Shown one piece after another: positions 11,600 to 22,336 of a stretch of 64,000 bases of DNA. The DNA is from Diplolepis rosae (Eukaryota; Arthropoda; Insecta; Hymenoptera; Diplolepididae), in NCBI GenBank assembly GCA_030998225.1, contig JAPYXD010000045.1, positions 124,001 through 188,000 on the forward strand. The letters run 5' to 3'. Each line of letters opens with the position of its first letter. Positions within the stretch are counted from its first letter, which is position 1. The notes beneath the pieces were generated by a model. The model did no database searches. It was not told where the DNA came from and saw only the letters and a program-made list of their open reading frames with translations. A program made the translations under genes and the position numbers.

Positions 11600-12100
11600 G
11601 TCATTCCTGGAGTAAATTTCAACGAGGAATTCAATGGTGACCTTCATTTTGACCTTGAAGTTGACAGTCATGGCTTTTTCAAGGTTAACTTTGTTTTTTA
11701 AATGGAAACCCCCTTTTTACATCTGCAATCGATAGAGCGGAAAATTCTACGTTCAGATACGTACCCAAGTCATAGGTCAATTGTAACGTTCAAGGTCAAT
11801 TAGAGGTTATTTGAAATAAACAAAGTTTTCCAAGAGGTCAGTGCAATTCCTGAAGAATTTTTCATTGAGGAATTCAATGGTGACCTTCATTTTGACCTTG
11901 AAGTTGATCTTCATGGCTTTTTCAAGGTAAAATTTGTTTTTTTAAATGAAAACCCCCTTTTTTTACATCTGCAATCGATAGAGCGGAAAATTCTACGTTC
12001 AGATACGTACCCAAGTCATAGGTCAATTGTAACGTTCAAGGTCAATTAGAAGTTATTTGAAATTAACAAAGTTTTCCAAGAGGTCAGTGTAATTCCTGAA
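11600..12100. repeat. Tandem duplication of a ~246-bp unit within the left TIR
   Basis: Two near-identical units contain the strings CAATGGTGACCTTCATTTTG, CAATCGATAGAGCGG and CCCAAGTCATAGGTCAATTG at a constant 246-bp spacing. A single inverted unit sits in the right TIR at about 13600-13850. Confidence 0.85.
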
Positions 12101-12249
12101 GTAAATTTCAACGAGAAATTCATTGGTGAGCTCTGTATTGATCTTGGTGATGATCTTCAAGGTTTTTTCCAACCAGTTTACGTTTACGTTTAGCATTACC
12201 CAGGAACAACGACGAGGATGTTGTAAATTCTGTTTCCTTTGGGGTGCTT

Positions 12250-12290
12250 GATTAGCGTGAGTCCCCTTGCCTCTCACGCTTCAGTGAAGA
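12250..12290. repeat. Copy of a dispersed ~41-bp GTGAG..CTCAC unit
   Basis: GTGAGTCCCCTTGCCTCTCA, preceded by GGGGTGCTTGATT. The same unit recurs at 39396-39495, 52150-52195 and 53780-53850. GTGAG and CTCAC can pair as a short stem. Confidence 0.65.
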
Positions 12291-13356
12291 TGTTCGAACT
12301 GAAAACCTTGAGCTTCTTGACAAAAAGCTATACGATTGTAAAAATGAGTTACAGCATTACGAATCATCTCCCTATCAATCAAAGTAGCCTCTTGCAGAAT
12401 CCGATTCTGCATTTCGTCTAAGCTTTGGGGTTGCGTTGAGTATACTTTGCTCTTTAAATAACCCCAAAGAAAATAGTCGAGAGGCGTCAGATCAGGAGAT
12501 CTAGCAGGCCACTCGATTTCACCCCTTCTTCCAATCCACCTATGAGGGAACTGAGTATCCAAATATGCTCGAACCTCCCTACCGTAATGAGCCGCTGCTC
12601 CGTCCTGCTGGAACCAAATATTTTGAAAATTATCGCCTGTAATCTCCCTTATTCTTAGTACAATTTGGTTTCTGAGAAGCTCTTCATATGCACGGGCATT
12701 GAGTTTACCATCGATGAAGAAAGGGCCTATCAATGTATCATTCAAGATACCGGCCTAAACATTAATCTTTTGTGGATATTGTGCGTGACTCTCCAACATC
12801 CAATCAGGATTTGTGTCTGACCAATATCTACAATTTTGCCTGTTAACTTCACCTTTCAAAGTGAAAGTAGCTTCATCTGAAAATACTGTATTGTACAAGA
12901 GAAGAGGATCTCTATGAATTCTGTCCATCATAATTTCACAAAATTCAACCCAACGATCATGATTGTCTTCATTGAGCTCTTGTACCAGATGAAATTTGTA
13001 AGGATGGAAATTAATGCTTTTTAAAATATTTCGCACTGTCTCAGAAGCAACATCACGCTCATCACTAGCTCAACGTAAACTAAGGTGTGGGTTTTCAACA
13101 AATGCTTGGGCTATGTCCATCTGCATCTCCTCAGATCCTGCAGATTTTGGCCGACCAGTTCTCTGAAGGTCCTTGATAGATCCATGATTCATGAAGCGCC
13201 TTACAGTTCTTTCAATTGTTGATTTTGAGACAGGATTTAACCCTTCTCCATTACGAAAAGATAGATTAAAAAGCAAACGAACTTGATCATAAGATCGAAC
13301 TCGATCTCCCCAACCACGGATCATTAATACAAATACCCTCTCTCGTTCCGAAAGTT
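12281..13356 (-). pseudogene. DD41D transposase with two in-frame stops
   Basis: A single minus-strand frame begins 'LSERERVFVLMIRGWGDRVR', with a helix-turn-helix N terminus ('SKSTIERTVRRFMNHGS', 'RTGRPKSAG'). The first catalytic Asp is in 'FSDEATFTLKGEVNR', the second in 'WFQQDGAAAH' and the third in 'SPDLTPLDYFLWGYLKS', with 41 residues between the last two. It ends 'FEHLH'. All parts stay in the same frame; only two stops (after 'NPHLSLR', about 13068, and after 'YPQKINV', about 12752) interrupt it, and no start Met is seen because a stop precedes LSER. So this copy has decayed little and is easily compared with active relatives. Its role would be cut-and-paste transposition into TA. Confidence 0.9.
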
Positions 13357-13974
13357 ATGGTATATACTTATGGTATCGCCTTAGGTATTGACTTAGGTAT
13401 CGAAAAACGGTATCGTACTTTTCGCTATAACTCTTTGGGGAAGAACAGAACTCTGACCAGAACTCCTGGAACTTTTAATGAAAAATTTCCTATACATATG
13501 ATTTCACAATATTCTAATCGCTGTATCCAAGATCAATACAGAGCTCACCAATGAATTTCTCGTTGAAATTTACTTCAGGAATTACACTGACCTCTTGGAA
13601 AGCTTTGTTAATTTCAAGTATCCTCTAATTGACCTTGAACGTTACAATTGACCTATGACTTGGGTACGTATCTGAACGTAGAATTTTCCGGTCTATCGAT
13701 TGCAGGTGTAAAAAAGGGGGTTTCCATTTAAAAAAACAAATTTTACCTTAAAAATGCCATGAAGGTCAACTTCAAGGTCAAAACGAAGGTCACTATTTAA
13801 TTCCTCGTTGAAATTTACTCCAGGAATGACCATCACTTTTTTGAACAATATTTTACCTGAGGAAATATCCAACCGTCCCGGCACTTTTTAGACACCCTGT
13901 ATATATATAAAATGATTCACAAATTGCAGTTTTACTGAGAAGGGGAGAGTGTGTGGGATGAGGAAACATCTGCC

Positions 13975-14080
13975 AAAGAAAAGGGGGCGGTACAATGGGC
14001 GTAAGCCTAGGTGCATAAATTGGGGGATCACGAGTTTCCCGACATCCTTTAAAACAAATACAAACACAATATAATCACTG
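13975..14080. repeat. Copy of a dispersed repeat also present at 31040-31165
   Basis: Read on the minus strand this block matches the + strand at 31060-31165: a gene-like stretch reading 'D/EVGKL.I.QF.H.GLRPL' in both, around the shared TAGGCTTACGCCC. The two copies lie in opposite orientations about 17 kb apart. The element type is unknown (non-autonomous or a coding relic). Confidence 0.55.
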
Positions 14081-14225
14081 AAAACATTGGCAACACTGAC
14101 AAGACCAACCCAGCAAATAGTGTTAGTATAATGGCGCTGTTTTGACAATAATACATGAAACCTTGGGGCAGTCATGGCAGTGTAAGAGAGTCAATTGAAA
14201 AATCTATTTCAGCTACCTATACAAA

Positions 14226-14506
14226 ATGAAGGCAAGACCTGTTAATAAAGACAAGAAAATGAGGCAGTTCTGCCCATTTAGACACTCAAGCATTCAAATT
14301 CATCTGAAGCGATGGCACGTTGCTGACATTACTGAGGACACAGAGTTCGTCGAAATTGAAAGGACAGCGTTGCAATATGGTTTTGGTGATTTAGATGACT
14401 GATTGATATCACTGAAATTGTCACAAAGGAGGACTATAGGTGGTACATTCAAAAACTTTATAATCGTTGTGAGAACCGCATATCATTGGAAGGAATGTAC
14501 TTTCAG
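14226..14506 (+). pseudogene. Unidentified broken gene (retrocopy-like)
   Basis: The frame from ATG 14226 reads 'MKARPVNKDKKMRQFCPFRH...HLKRWHVADITEDTEFVEIE' to 'FGDLDD' and a TGA. After a shift of about 2 bases the frame continues 'IDITEIVTKEDYRWYIQKLYNRCENRI' to a stop at about 14506. The amino-acid content (basic, Trp/Tyr-rich, no low complexity) looks like a real conserved small protein rather than a transposase. An AATAAA follows at about 14534 and a TTTCAG lies just upstream of the ATG. I do not recognise the family. It could be a processed copy of a host gene, or an exon disrupted by a small insertion. Confidence 0.5.
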
Positions 14507-14766
14507 TAACCATTTATAAATTCTGTTGATGAATAAAAATTATGAAGCAAGTTATAGTAAAAGTTCGGAAACTTTTGAAAGACACCTTGTACACTCTCCA
14601 ATATTATTTTTAAGATGGCGCTAGGCTAGTGAAAACAAAAAATAAATAATGGATAAATAAAATAAATACATTAGAATTAATAAAAAATTGACCAAGGAAA
14701 CGTCAGGGAATTTGACAAATCAAATTTTTTGGCCACCCTCACAACTGAGAAATAGTTTTAAATATA

Positions 14767-15039
14767 CAGGGTGGGTTTTTATGTTGAAGCATCGAAATCG
14801 TACAAAAAAAATGTCTGCAATAAAACTAACGTCTTTTCTAATGGGAAAAATTCGAATCTGCAATGAAAAATAGAGGTTCCTATTTGAAATTCCAAAGTTA
14901 GCCCCCGTCTCTCCCCCAAGGTATAGAATGTAAGATAAATTTTTGCGAACTCGCTTTTCCTCCTCAAAAATAAAAAGTTTTTATTACAGATATTTGTTGA
15001 GATATTTGGATGCCTCATGATAAAACAAAACTTACCCTA
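14767..15039. mobile_element. TA-flanked MITE, 273 bp (family 1, copy 1)
   Basis: The left end CAGGGTGGGTTTTTATGTTG and the right end (reverse complement) TAGGGTAAGTTTTGTTTTAT abut TA on both sides. The same ends and the same GAGATATTT.GATGC internal string occur in the MITE at 55928-56113. No coding capacity. Confidence 0.65.
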
Positions 15040-15090
15040 TATAATAAGCTGATATAAAATAGATATTTTATTTGAGAATTCCTTGAACAT

Positions 15091-15343
15091 AATTGAAGAG
15101 TGGACATTCAAAAGGGCGTAACCCACATTTCTGAAATTTTACACGGCGGCACAAAAACGTTCCCATTTCGACACCTCGAGATACAGATTTTTGATTTCCA
15201 AATCGAAAATAAAAATATTTCCGATTGGAAAAAAAAATCGTTTGCGCTATTGTATTGGCATTAACCTCAAGAATTTGTTTCGCCAAAAAAACGATTTTTG
15301 AAAAATTGTGGGTTACGCCCTTTTGAATGTCCACTCTTCAATT
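15091..15343. mobile_element. Palindromic MITE, 253 bp
   Basis: Perfect 38-bp inverted repeats start AATTGAAGAGTGGACATTCA and continue through AAAGGGCGTAACCCACA; the right copy is its exact reverse complement at 15306-15343. Whether AATT or TT is the duplicated target cannot be decided. The perfect match suggests a recent insertion. Confidence 0.8.
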
Positions 15344-15623
15344 AAAATTCCTTTTGTAAGAGGAATCATGAACAAGATTTTTATGTTCCGGTCCTGATAA
15401 TTTACGATTAAAATTTTTTTCATGCCAACAGGATCGAAAATCCGTTTAGTCCACACTTTTTCGAAAATGTATTCGGTGAATCTTACAAAAACATCGAATG
15501 TAGCTGATACAAATCGCGGAAGATTTAATAAAAATTATTTTGTTTTCAGAATTGAAACAATCGTATGCGAACATTTGCCCTGAATGTTGTTGGGTTCTAT
15601 AATCCAATGCATTTAAGAATTGA
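15344..15623. other. Left flank of the long-TIR element
   Basis: No gene seen. Next to the element (about 15595-15615) the string GCATTGGATTAT (reverse complement) resembles GCACTGGACTAC on the opposite flank at about 21508, so weak inverted homology goes beyond the strong TIR. Confidence 0.4.
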
Positions 15624-16487
15624 CCCACCATTTTTGTATACATTTTTTCTCTTACCCCCCGTTCGAAAGGGTCTCTCTCGGTGAGTTTAACCCCAAGTTT
15701 GCGCACCCCTAAAACTAACCCTTTCGCCGCCATATTGGATTATGTGTTTTTTTTTTTAATTTTCATATCTCGCGTTGTAATTATCGCACAGTCATAAACT
15801 TGGTGTCTGGATTTTTTTTGAGTTATATTTTTAATGATGTTGAATGACAAAAAACTGTGCGTTCAACGGGTAAAAAGTTATTGCCCTTCAAAGTCGACAG
15901 AAGGACTTGGAAAAAAAGTTTTTTTTCCTTTTCGGCTCCTATCTTTTTTCCAGTCCACCTGACGTTTTTTCGTGAGAGAACTTTATCAAAGATGAAGTGA
16001 TTCCTAGCATTATAAAAAAAAATTATTCCGATACGACCATTTCTCGCCCGTCAATCCACGCGCAAAGTTGCAATGTTCCGCGTGGGCCTTCGATACACGC
16101 TGGATAACGCTCGCGCTCCGCGCTGCATTTTGTCGCAATACGACTTGTCCCTCGTTCATTTATTGAAATAAACGATTGTTCTGCATCATACGTTGTTGAA
16201 ATATGCCCATTTGTTTAATAAAAATTTTGCTGGAGTAGATTTTTATTTAAAAATTCATCATTTCGACGCTCTTAATGATAACTTTTCATTCTTCCCGAAT
16301 TTTATTCAATTACACAATTGCTATTGGTTTAAAATTCATTGGTACAGTAAGAAATTTCTTTTTCTGAACGGAGAACTGTATTTACATTAAAACAATTAAT
16401 ATTTCAACGGGTTTTACCTTCAAAAACATATTTTTTTCTGCTTTTTCTAAACTTAATTCCACACCACCCTTGAGGTTGAGTTCACGG
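15624..16487. repeat. Left long terminal inverted repeat
   Basis: It matches 20618-21480 in inverted orientation with only a few differences (for example CACCCTTGAGG versus CACCCATGAGG, and GCATTTTGTCGC versus GCATTATGTCGC). An identical 65-codon open frame (16193-16390) appears in both copies but is probably fortuitous. Confidence 0.92.
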
Positions 16488-16634
16488 CGCGTTTTTTTAT
16501 GTGGTTTCCCCGATAGGCCTACTCCACAGTTTTTACTTTTTCTTTAGTAAATTTCTCACTCTTTCATGATATTACATAAACCGTCATTCTCATTCACACA
16601 GGTTTGCTTTTCTTTTTCTTTTCTTTTTCACTTC

Positions 16635-19600
16635 TCACAGGCTTGCTTTCTTTTTGAACGAAGCACTTAATCTGGGTAAAAGTACCATCGTTGGAAATTC
16701 TTCATCAACTTCGTCACCTTCGTCATTCGAATCCTCTACATCTTTTTTCGCGTTCGTGCAGGTTTCTCCACAGCAAATCTTCCACAAAACAGAACATTTC
16801 AAACCTGCTTTTCGACATCCACAAGCCCTGCTACAGTTGGTTGTACATCCACAGGATTACAATGTCCAGAAGTATGTGTGGTATCGGTTCCTGATCGGTT
16901 GTTATTGGCTCCAAAACTCCGTTCCGTTCTTTCCATCCCCAGTTAAGTGCATTTTTCTCTTCACCGATCCACTTTTGTATTTGATGATATGTTCGAAGGG
17001 AATGTTGCCTCGCTGCTGAGCTCGTGGGAGGTAAACGCGATAAGTCGGTTTTGGTTTTCAGGCCAGCTCGCGAAAACATTTTGTAGCGCAACTGATCGAT
17101 GGAAGAGTCGCTTTCATTTCTTCCATACAGCGCAATAAAAACCGATTCTCCAGCTGCAGCGATGCTGTTTTTTCCTGGGTTGCTTTTTCCAAATAGTTTG
17201 AGTCCTTTTTGAAGGTAAACGTTCTTTTTAATCACATCAATTTTTTTTTTTGCCCATTCCACAAATCGCATCCCGAAAACGCGTGCATGAAGAGTAATTG
17301 TTCCAACAAAATTTTGTGTTTGAAGCTGTCGGTGGAATACATTTTCATTGTGGTCGCTCCTTTCCCAACCTTACGAAAGTAGAGATTTTTGATATTTTTC
17401 CCAAGGGTGCACATCAAAACAAGCAAATTCGTGTCCTCTCCAACGATTATGACGGATTCAAATCGAGGAGCATCTTCGATAGCAGTTTTCACGATGTCCA
17501 CGTCTGCGTCTTCCCATGCTTGTTTCACCTCGAAACCCCGATCGATCAAGTGTTTCTTCAACATGGCAATAAAAAAATTTTTATTGCGCTCGTTGGCAAG
17601 AAATTGTTTCTGCGTTGTTTTCGAAAATTTTGTAGTTTCTTCGCAAAGAATATCTGCTGCACGTCCACCTTTTGCTCTTCGTTGTCTCTCAGCAATTTTT
17701 GTACTGGAGGTGCTAGCATCTTCAGGATATCCATCAAAAACGATGACCAGATTTTTCCCATAATTGCGCGAGATGTAAGATGAGTAACATGTGCAAATCT
17801 CCGAAAAAAGCTTGTCTTGCTGCCAAGTCACTCGATGGAGTAAAAATCCACCGTCGATTACCTCGCATACATTGTCCCCCAAGGAAATATTCGAATGTAG
17901 AATATCAGATTCTTTAAACAGCGCTGATTTCTGCGTTTTTCTCATACCTGAATCGTCGAAAAGTGACAGTGGATACGGGGCGAGTTCTTATTTTAGACAT
18001 TCACTAACTCTTCGTCTGTTCTCTGGGTCAAGATCTAGGCGATGAAAAATTGTTTGTGTTGAAATTGTCACCTTTTCCGAATCGATTGTTACGCTGCGAA
18101 ACATTGTAGCAAAAGTATTGACCCGATCCTTGCGATGTAATTTCATGTTTTCGAAAAATGTCGAGCGTCGACATGTTGTTTGGAGGTAACTAATTGATTC
18201 CCGCAGAATTCCTCCATTTCTTGAGACAGCTGACATTGCGATGGATCCTGAGACAAATAAAGCTTTGGAACTGTCGGACAGGCCACGGTATACGAGTCCT
18301 CCAAAAACCTTAATCCTTCGCATAAGTTCCTGCTCAATCGTTTAATCAGAAAATATCCCCGACCAAAATTTATCTGAACGACGAATGGTAAAATAGCCAC
18401 GCTCGGTGAATCGTCGAAAATCTTCAGAAGGCTTTATATTCTGCAAGTTCGACATATTGTGGAGATACAAATGTGCTGACTTTGCATATCGAAAATGCCC
18501 ACTCGCATGAAAGAAAGGCAACATCTTGTAAATTGTCTCTAAATGTAGCCTCCAAGAGCCAGATCTTTCAGCTTCAATAAAATGCTTGACGAGTGTTGCC
18601 ATTTTGAAGTACAAAATCCATAATCTTGCAGTTGATCCGCGGTTTTCGAAGCTTTCGACGGTTTCCATGAATTTACGCACAAGAGATGTCAACTTTGATT
18701 GTTCTTCCTCTGAAATCGTAGATCAGTTCATGTAATTGTCAACAAGATAATCATAATCGTCTCGTAAATCGTCTGGTAATTCCGTAGAGTCTAGGATGAT
18801 TTACGCGAGGGATAAATGAGTCAAAAAATAAACGCGAACAGCTCTCGAGTAGGCGTGCCCTGCCATAATTTTTTCAACACTATTCTCAGTATAAATGACT
18901 GAAAATTTCTTCCAGACCACTGCCAGCCATAATATTTCCAATAGCACCCATAAACGACATTAGCAAATGAAACCCTCCCAATCTCACCACGACGTTTTTC
19001 AATGGACTTTCAGATTCAGCCCTAGAAACAATTTGCTGAGCTTTCCAGTACAATGATTGATCGAACGTGACAATCGCAACTTTTTGACGAGTTTCACTAC
19101 ATTTCTCCATGGCATACATTAGAGCAGTGTAAATGGTATTGTAATCGGAGGCAAGAGAGTTTCTAACTTCTTTGTAGCTTGCGGAAAATCCAAGATTGTT
19201 TAAAACTTGAATTACATCTTTTGAGCCTGTTTTTTAATACTCGAAAGCTCCAACGCCAATTTGCAAAGGGGAAACGTACTTTCGAGGTCTTGCAGCGGTT
19301 AGAATAGCATGAGCTATTGCGAGGCATTTTTTTTTCCCATTACTCCATAGATCCTTTTTCAATTTGAGGCTGATTTGAGAAAGATATCGCCTGAGAGTAC
19401 GAGAAATATCATCTTCTACATTATCCAGGAAAGAGTCAGGTGCAGGGTACTCGTCGATGTTGAAAGGTGAGGATCTTATTTCTTCGAGAGTAATCGCGGC
19501 TGCTTCATCGATAATCCTTATTTTTTCATCTTCAGGATTTTCAATTTGAGATTCATAAAAGTGGTTGGTCAAAACCTTGTAGCATGTATTACGAAACATG

Positions 19601-20394
19601 ACAATCGTGGACTTGCCAGGATTTTCAATAAAAATTATGTCGTCTTCAAATTTTTCTTGCAGTCGGGCTTTAAATGTTGTTAATGAAGAGAGACGATCTT
19701 TGCCGGCTTTTGAATATAATTCTGAAAGAGTGTATTGACATTGCTCGACGTTTTCAAACAGGTAATCATAAACTGGTATCACGGATTTGTCAATATCTGT
19801 GCTCATTTTTATTTCAGTAGTTTTACTAGTGTTGGAACGATTGAAATACAACTCGCTTTTGCACTTTCCATGGTACCGTGCACCTGCCTTGGAAATATCC
19901 CGCACGCTTTCTAGACGTTCAATAATCCACGAAATTTTTGTTGTCGGCGTGACCGATTGAAGAATATCAAGAAATGAATATTTTGTGTTTTTATTTTTTA
20001 CCAAATGGTTCGGTCCTCGAGTACTGATTTTAGTGGACTCACAGCATATGAAGCATAATGTTCTGAAGTCGAACGTCTTCCTCTCCAGTCGCTGTACTTT
20101 CGACTCCAAAGGAGGACGACCGGTAGCGCTGCTCGCAGAAACCGAAGCTCGATGTAGATTGCCATATTTTTTCCTGCATGTCTTATGAATTTCTATACAA
20201 TCGACAGTTTTTAAAAGCTCTTCGTTAGCTTTTTCTTTGCGTGCAATACTCGCAGCAATCAGAGTTTTAACGCCTTTTTTCTTTACTTTCACTATTTCGC
20301 CGGTTATTAACAGCTTTGAAGAAATAAAACAGGAGCTCATTTTTACAATCAGTCGTCCTGACATGTGCTGACAGTTACGTATCCTAACAGGCAA
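16635..20394 (-). pseudogene. Academ-like transposase with XPG/PIN nuclease region and Cys cluster
   Basis: A gene of about 1250 codons. Order: N-terminal zinc-ligand motifs ('CIEIHKTCRKKYGN', 'LCFICCES', 'ARYHGKCKSELYF') in the 386-codon open part 20394-19234; a middle region ('VAIVTFDQSLYWKAQQIV'); then 'CEVIDGGFLLHRVTW', 'LVIVFDGYPED', 'AWEDADVDIVKTAIE', 'VIIVGEDTNLLVLM' and 'FMHAFSGCD', a pattern of acidic residues as in XPG/PIN-type nucleases; finally 'CGCTTNCSRACGCRKAGLKC' with further Cys, and an acidic tail. Damage: stops at about 19232, 18810, 18720, 18340 and 17988, and single-base frameshifts at about 18886, in an 11-base homopolymer at 17241-17251, and at about 16860. The protein would cut and move the element; this copy cannot. 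Confidence 0.78.
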
Positions 20395-20617
20395 CTTGTA
20401 CGATAGCTTTTGAACTTATAGTCTTTTGAAACAAGCGAAGACGAGATTCTCCTTATGTGCCCCATTCAATTCGATTCGAAACACTATTATGAATAAGATA
20501 ACGGTTTTGTCATAGATCCGATTTCAAAATAAGGAATTATTTGATGTACTAATAAACTACTAACAAAACGCAGTCGTCTAATCGAATAGTATTTGAAAAG
20601 AATAGTTAATAAATAGT

Positions 20618-21480
20618 CCGTGAACTCAACCTCATGGGTGGTGTGGAATTAAGTTTAGAAAAAGCAGAAAAAAATATGTTTTTGAAGGTAAAACCCGTTG
20701 AAATATTAATTGTTTTAATGTAAATACAGTTCTCCGTTCAGAAAAAGAAATTTCTTACTGTACCAATGAATTTTAAACCAATAGCAATTGTGTAATTGAA
20801 TAAAATTCGGGAAGAATGAAAAGTTATCATTAAGAGCGTCGAAATGATGAATTTTTAAATAAAAATCTACTCCAGCAAAATTTTTATTAAACAAATGGGC
20901 ATATTTCAACAACGTATGATGCAGAACAATCGTTTATTTCAATAAATGAACGAGGGACAAGTCGTATTGCGACATAATGCAGCGCGGAGCGCGAGCGTTA
21001 TCCAGCGTGTATCGAAGGCCCACGCGGAACATTGCAACTTTGCGCGTGGATTGACGGGCGAGAAATGGTCGTATCGGAATAATTTTTTTTTATAATGCTA
21101 GGAATCACTTCATCTTTGATAAAGTTCTCTCACGAAAAAACGTCAGTTGGACTGGAAAAAAGATAGGAGCCGAAAAGGAAAAAAAACTTTTTTTCCAAGT
21201 CCTTCTGTCGACTTTGAAGGGCAATAACTTTTTACCCGTTGAACGCACAGTTTTTTGTCATTCAACATCATTAAAAATATAACTCAAAAAAAATCCAGAC
21301 ACCAAGTTTATGACTGTGCGATAATTACAACGCGAGATATGAAAATTAAAAAAAAAACACATAATCCAATATGGCGGCGAAAGGGTTAGTTTTAGGGGTG
21401 CGCAAACTTGGGGTTAAACTCACCGAGAGAGACCCTTTCGAACGGGGGGTAAGAGAAAAAATGTATACAAAAATGGTGGG
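20618..21480. repeat. Right long terminal inverted repeat
   Basis: Reverse complement of 15624-16487. It includes the GC-richer patch around 20985-21065 (CGCGGAGCGCGAGCG). Confidence 0.92.
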
Positions 21481-22334
21481 CCACCCCTATAAAAGTTTCC
21501 TAAATGCACTGGACTACTAAGGAAACCTTGAAGAATTATACGAACTGCCAACTAATAATTTTTCTGCAATAGAACAAACTTTCTCAAGAAACCTGAGAAA
21601 AGTGTCAAGAAAAAACGTGTAGTAGTGCACTTGATTTTTCTGAAACTTATGCATTTGTTGTTCAAAATGCAACGCAAGCATTCCATTAGTTTTGGCTATC
21701 CTACTATCTTAACAATAGTTACTTATGATCTTAAAAGAATTGGAGCAGAAAAGTATGGCTGTAATTTCATATAATTTCTCTCATGACACCGTCCCTGTTC
21801 ATAAATGACACAAAAGCATTGTTGGGCGTTTTTATTTCAAAAATAAAAACAAGATTTCTATTTTCCAACCTCACCAAGAAGATTTTGGCGTCCTAGGAGA
21901 ATGTTAATTTTATATTACAGATCAGCATATGTGAAAAAATTGAAACTGCCCGGTGCAGCCTCCAAACTTTAAATTACCCTATATCGACAAACAAAAAATT
22001 ATGGGGTAAAATTTTCCTTTTTGATAATTTAGAAAATAAATATTTTTTACATCTTTTTAATAGCCTGCATTTTTCTGTTAAACTTGAATTTCTAACTTCT
22101 TTCAACTTCCAATTTCATCAACAAAATAAATATTTTTAATATTTATTGGAATCAAATATAACTGTATAGTCAAAGAAAAATAATTGATGTTGCCCGTAAT
22201 TTCAAGAATTCACTTTTTACTATTTTTGCGACTCACTCACCCACACACCCTTTTTCTTTATTTGCTTCAAATAGTGTTGAAATAAGGAGTTATAAGAAAA
22301 TAAACTTCTCATCGTTTTGAGATTCGACGAGATG
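21481..22334. other. Intronic sequence, nothing recognised
   Basis: AT-rich flank of the Academ-like element; no ORF or terminal repeat found. Confidence 0.35.
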
Positions 22335-22336
22335 TA

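Larger units (their letters stand above)
11531..13899 (-). mobile_element. DD41D Tc1/mariner-superfamily element with long TIRs, 2369 bp
   Basis: The element starts CAGGGTGTCTAAACAGTCCC and ends with its inverse (GACACCCTG), flanked by TA at 11529-11530 and 13900-13901. The inverted repeats are several hundred bp long (about 11531-12130 against 13550-13899). The left one is longer because a unit of about 246 bp is present twice in tandem (for example the ATCTGCAATCGATAGAGCGG block near 11721 and again 246 bp later), and once in the right repeat. The transposase gene lies between, on the minus strand. Confidence 0.88.
15624..21480 (-). mobile_element. Academ-like DNA transposon, 5.86 kb with 0.86-kb TIRs
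   Basis: The inverted repeats 15624-16487 and 20618-21480 are 864 and 863 bp long and differ at only a handful of positions that I could find by eye (over 99% identity). They start CCCACCATTTTTGTATACAT. Between them lies one long minus-strand gene with an XPG/PIN-like nuclease region and a C-terminal Cys-rich cluster. From memory, Academ superfamily transposons encode an XPG nuclease and a Cys-rich finger, which is the basis of the name here (inference). No clear target duplication is visible next to the ends chosen. Confidence 0.75.

Noticed and set aside
15446..15733. A 95-codon minus frame starting 'MAAKGLVLGVRKLGVK', with the same start on the plus strand at 21372
   Set aside because: The shared part is simply the duplicated end of the long TIR; the rest differs between the two copies, so it is not a gene.
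16193..16390. Identical 65-codon frames at 16193 (+) and 20715 (-)
   Set aside because: Identity is explained by the inverted repeats; no start context or family resemblance.
17298..17783. 161-codon + frame inside the Academ-like element
   Set aside because: It is antisense to the nuclease region, which has the recognisable motifs.
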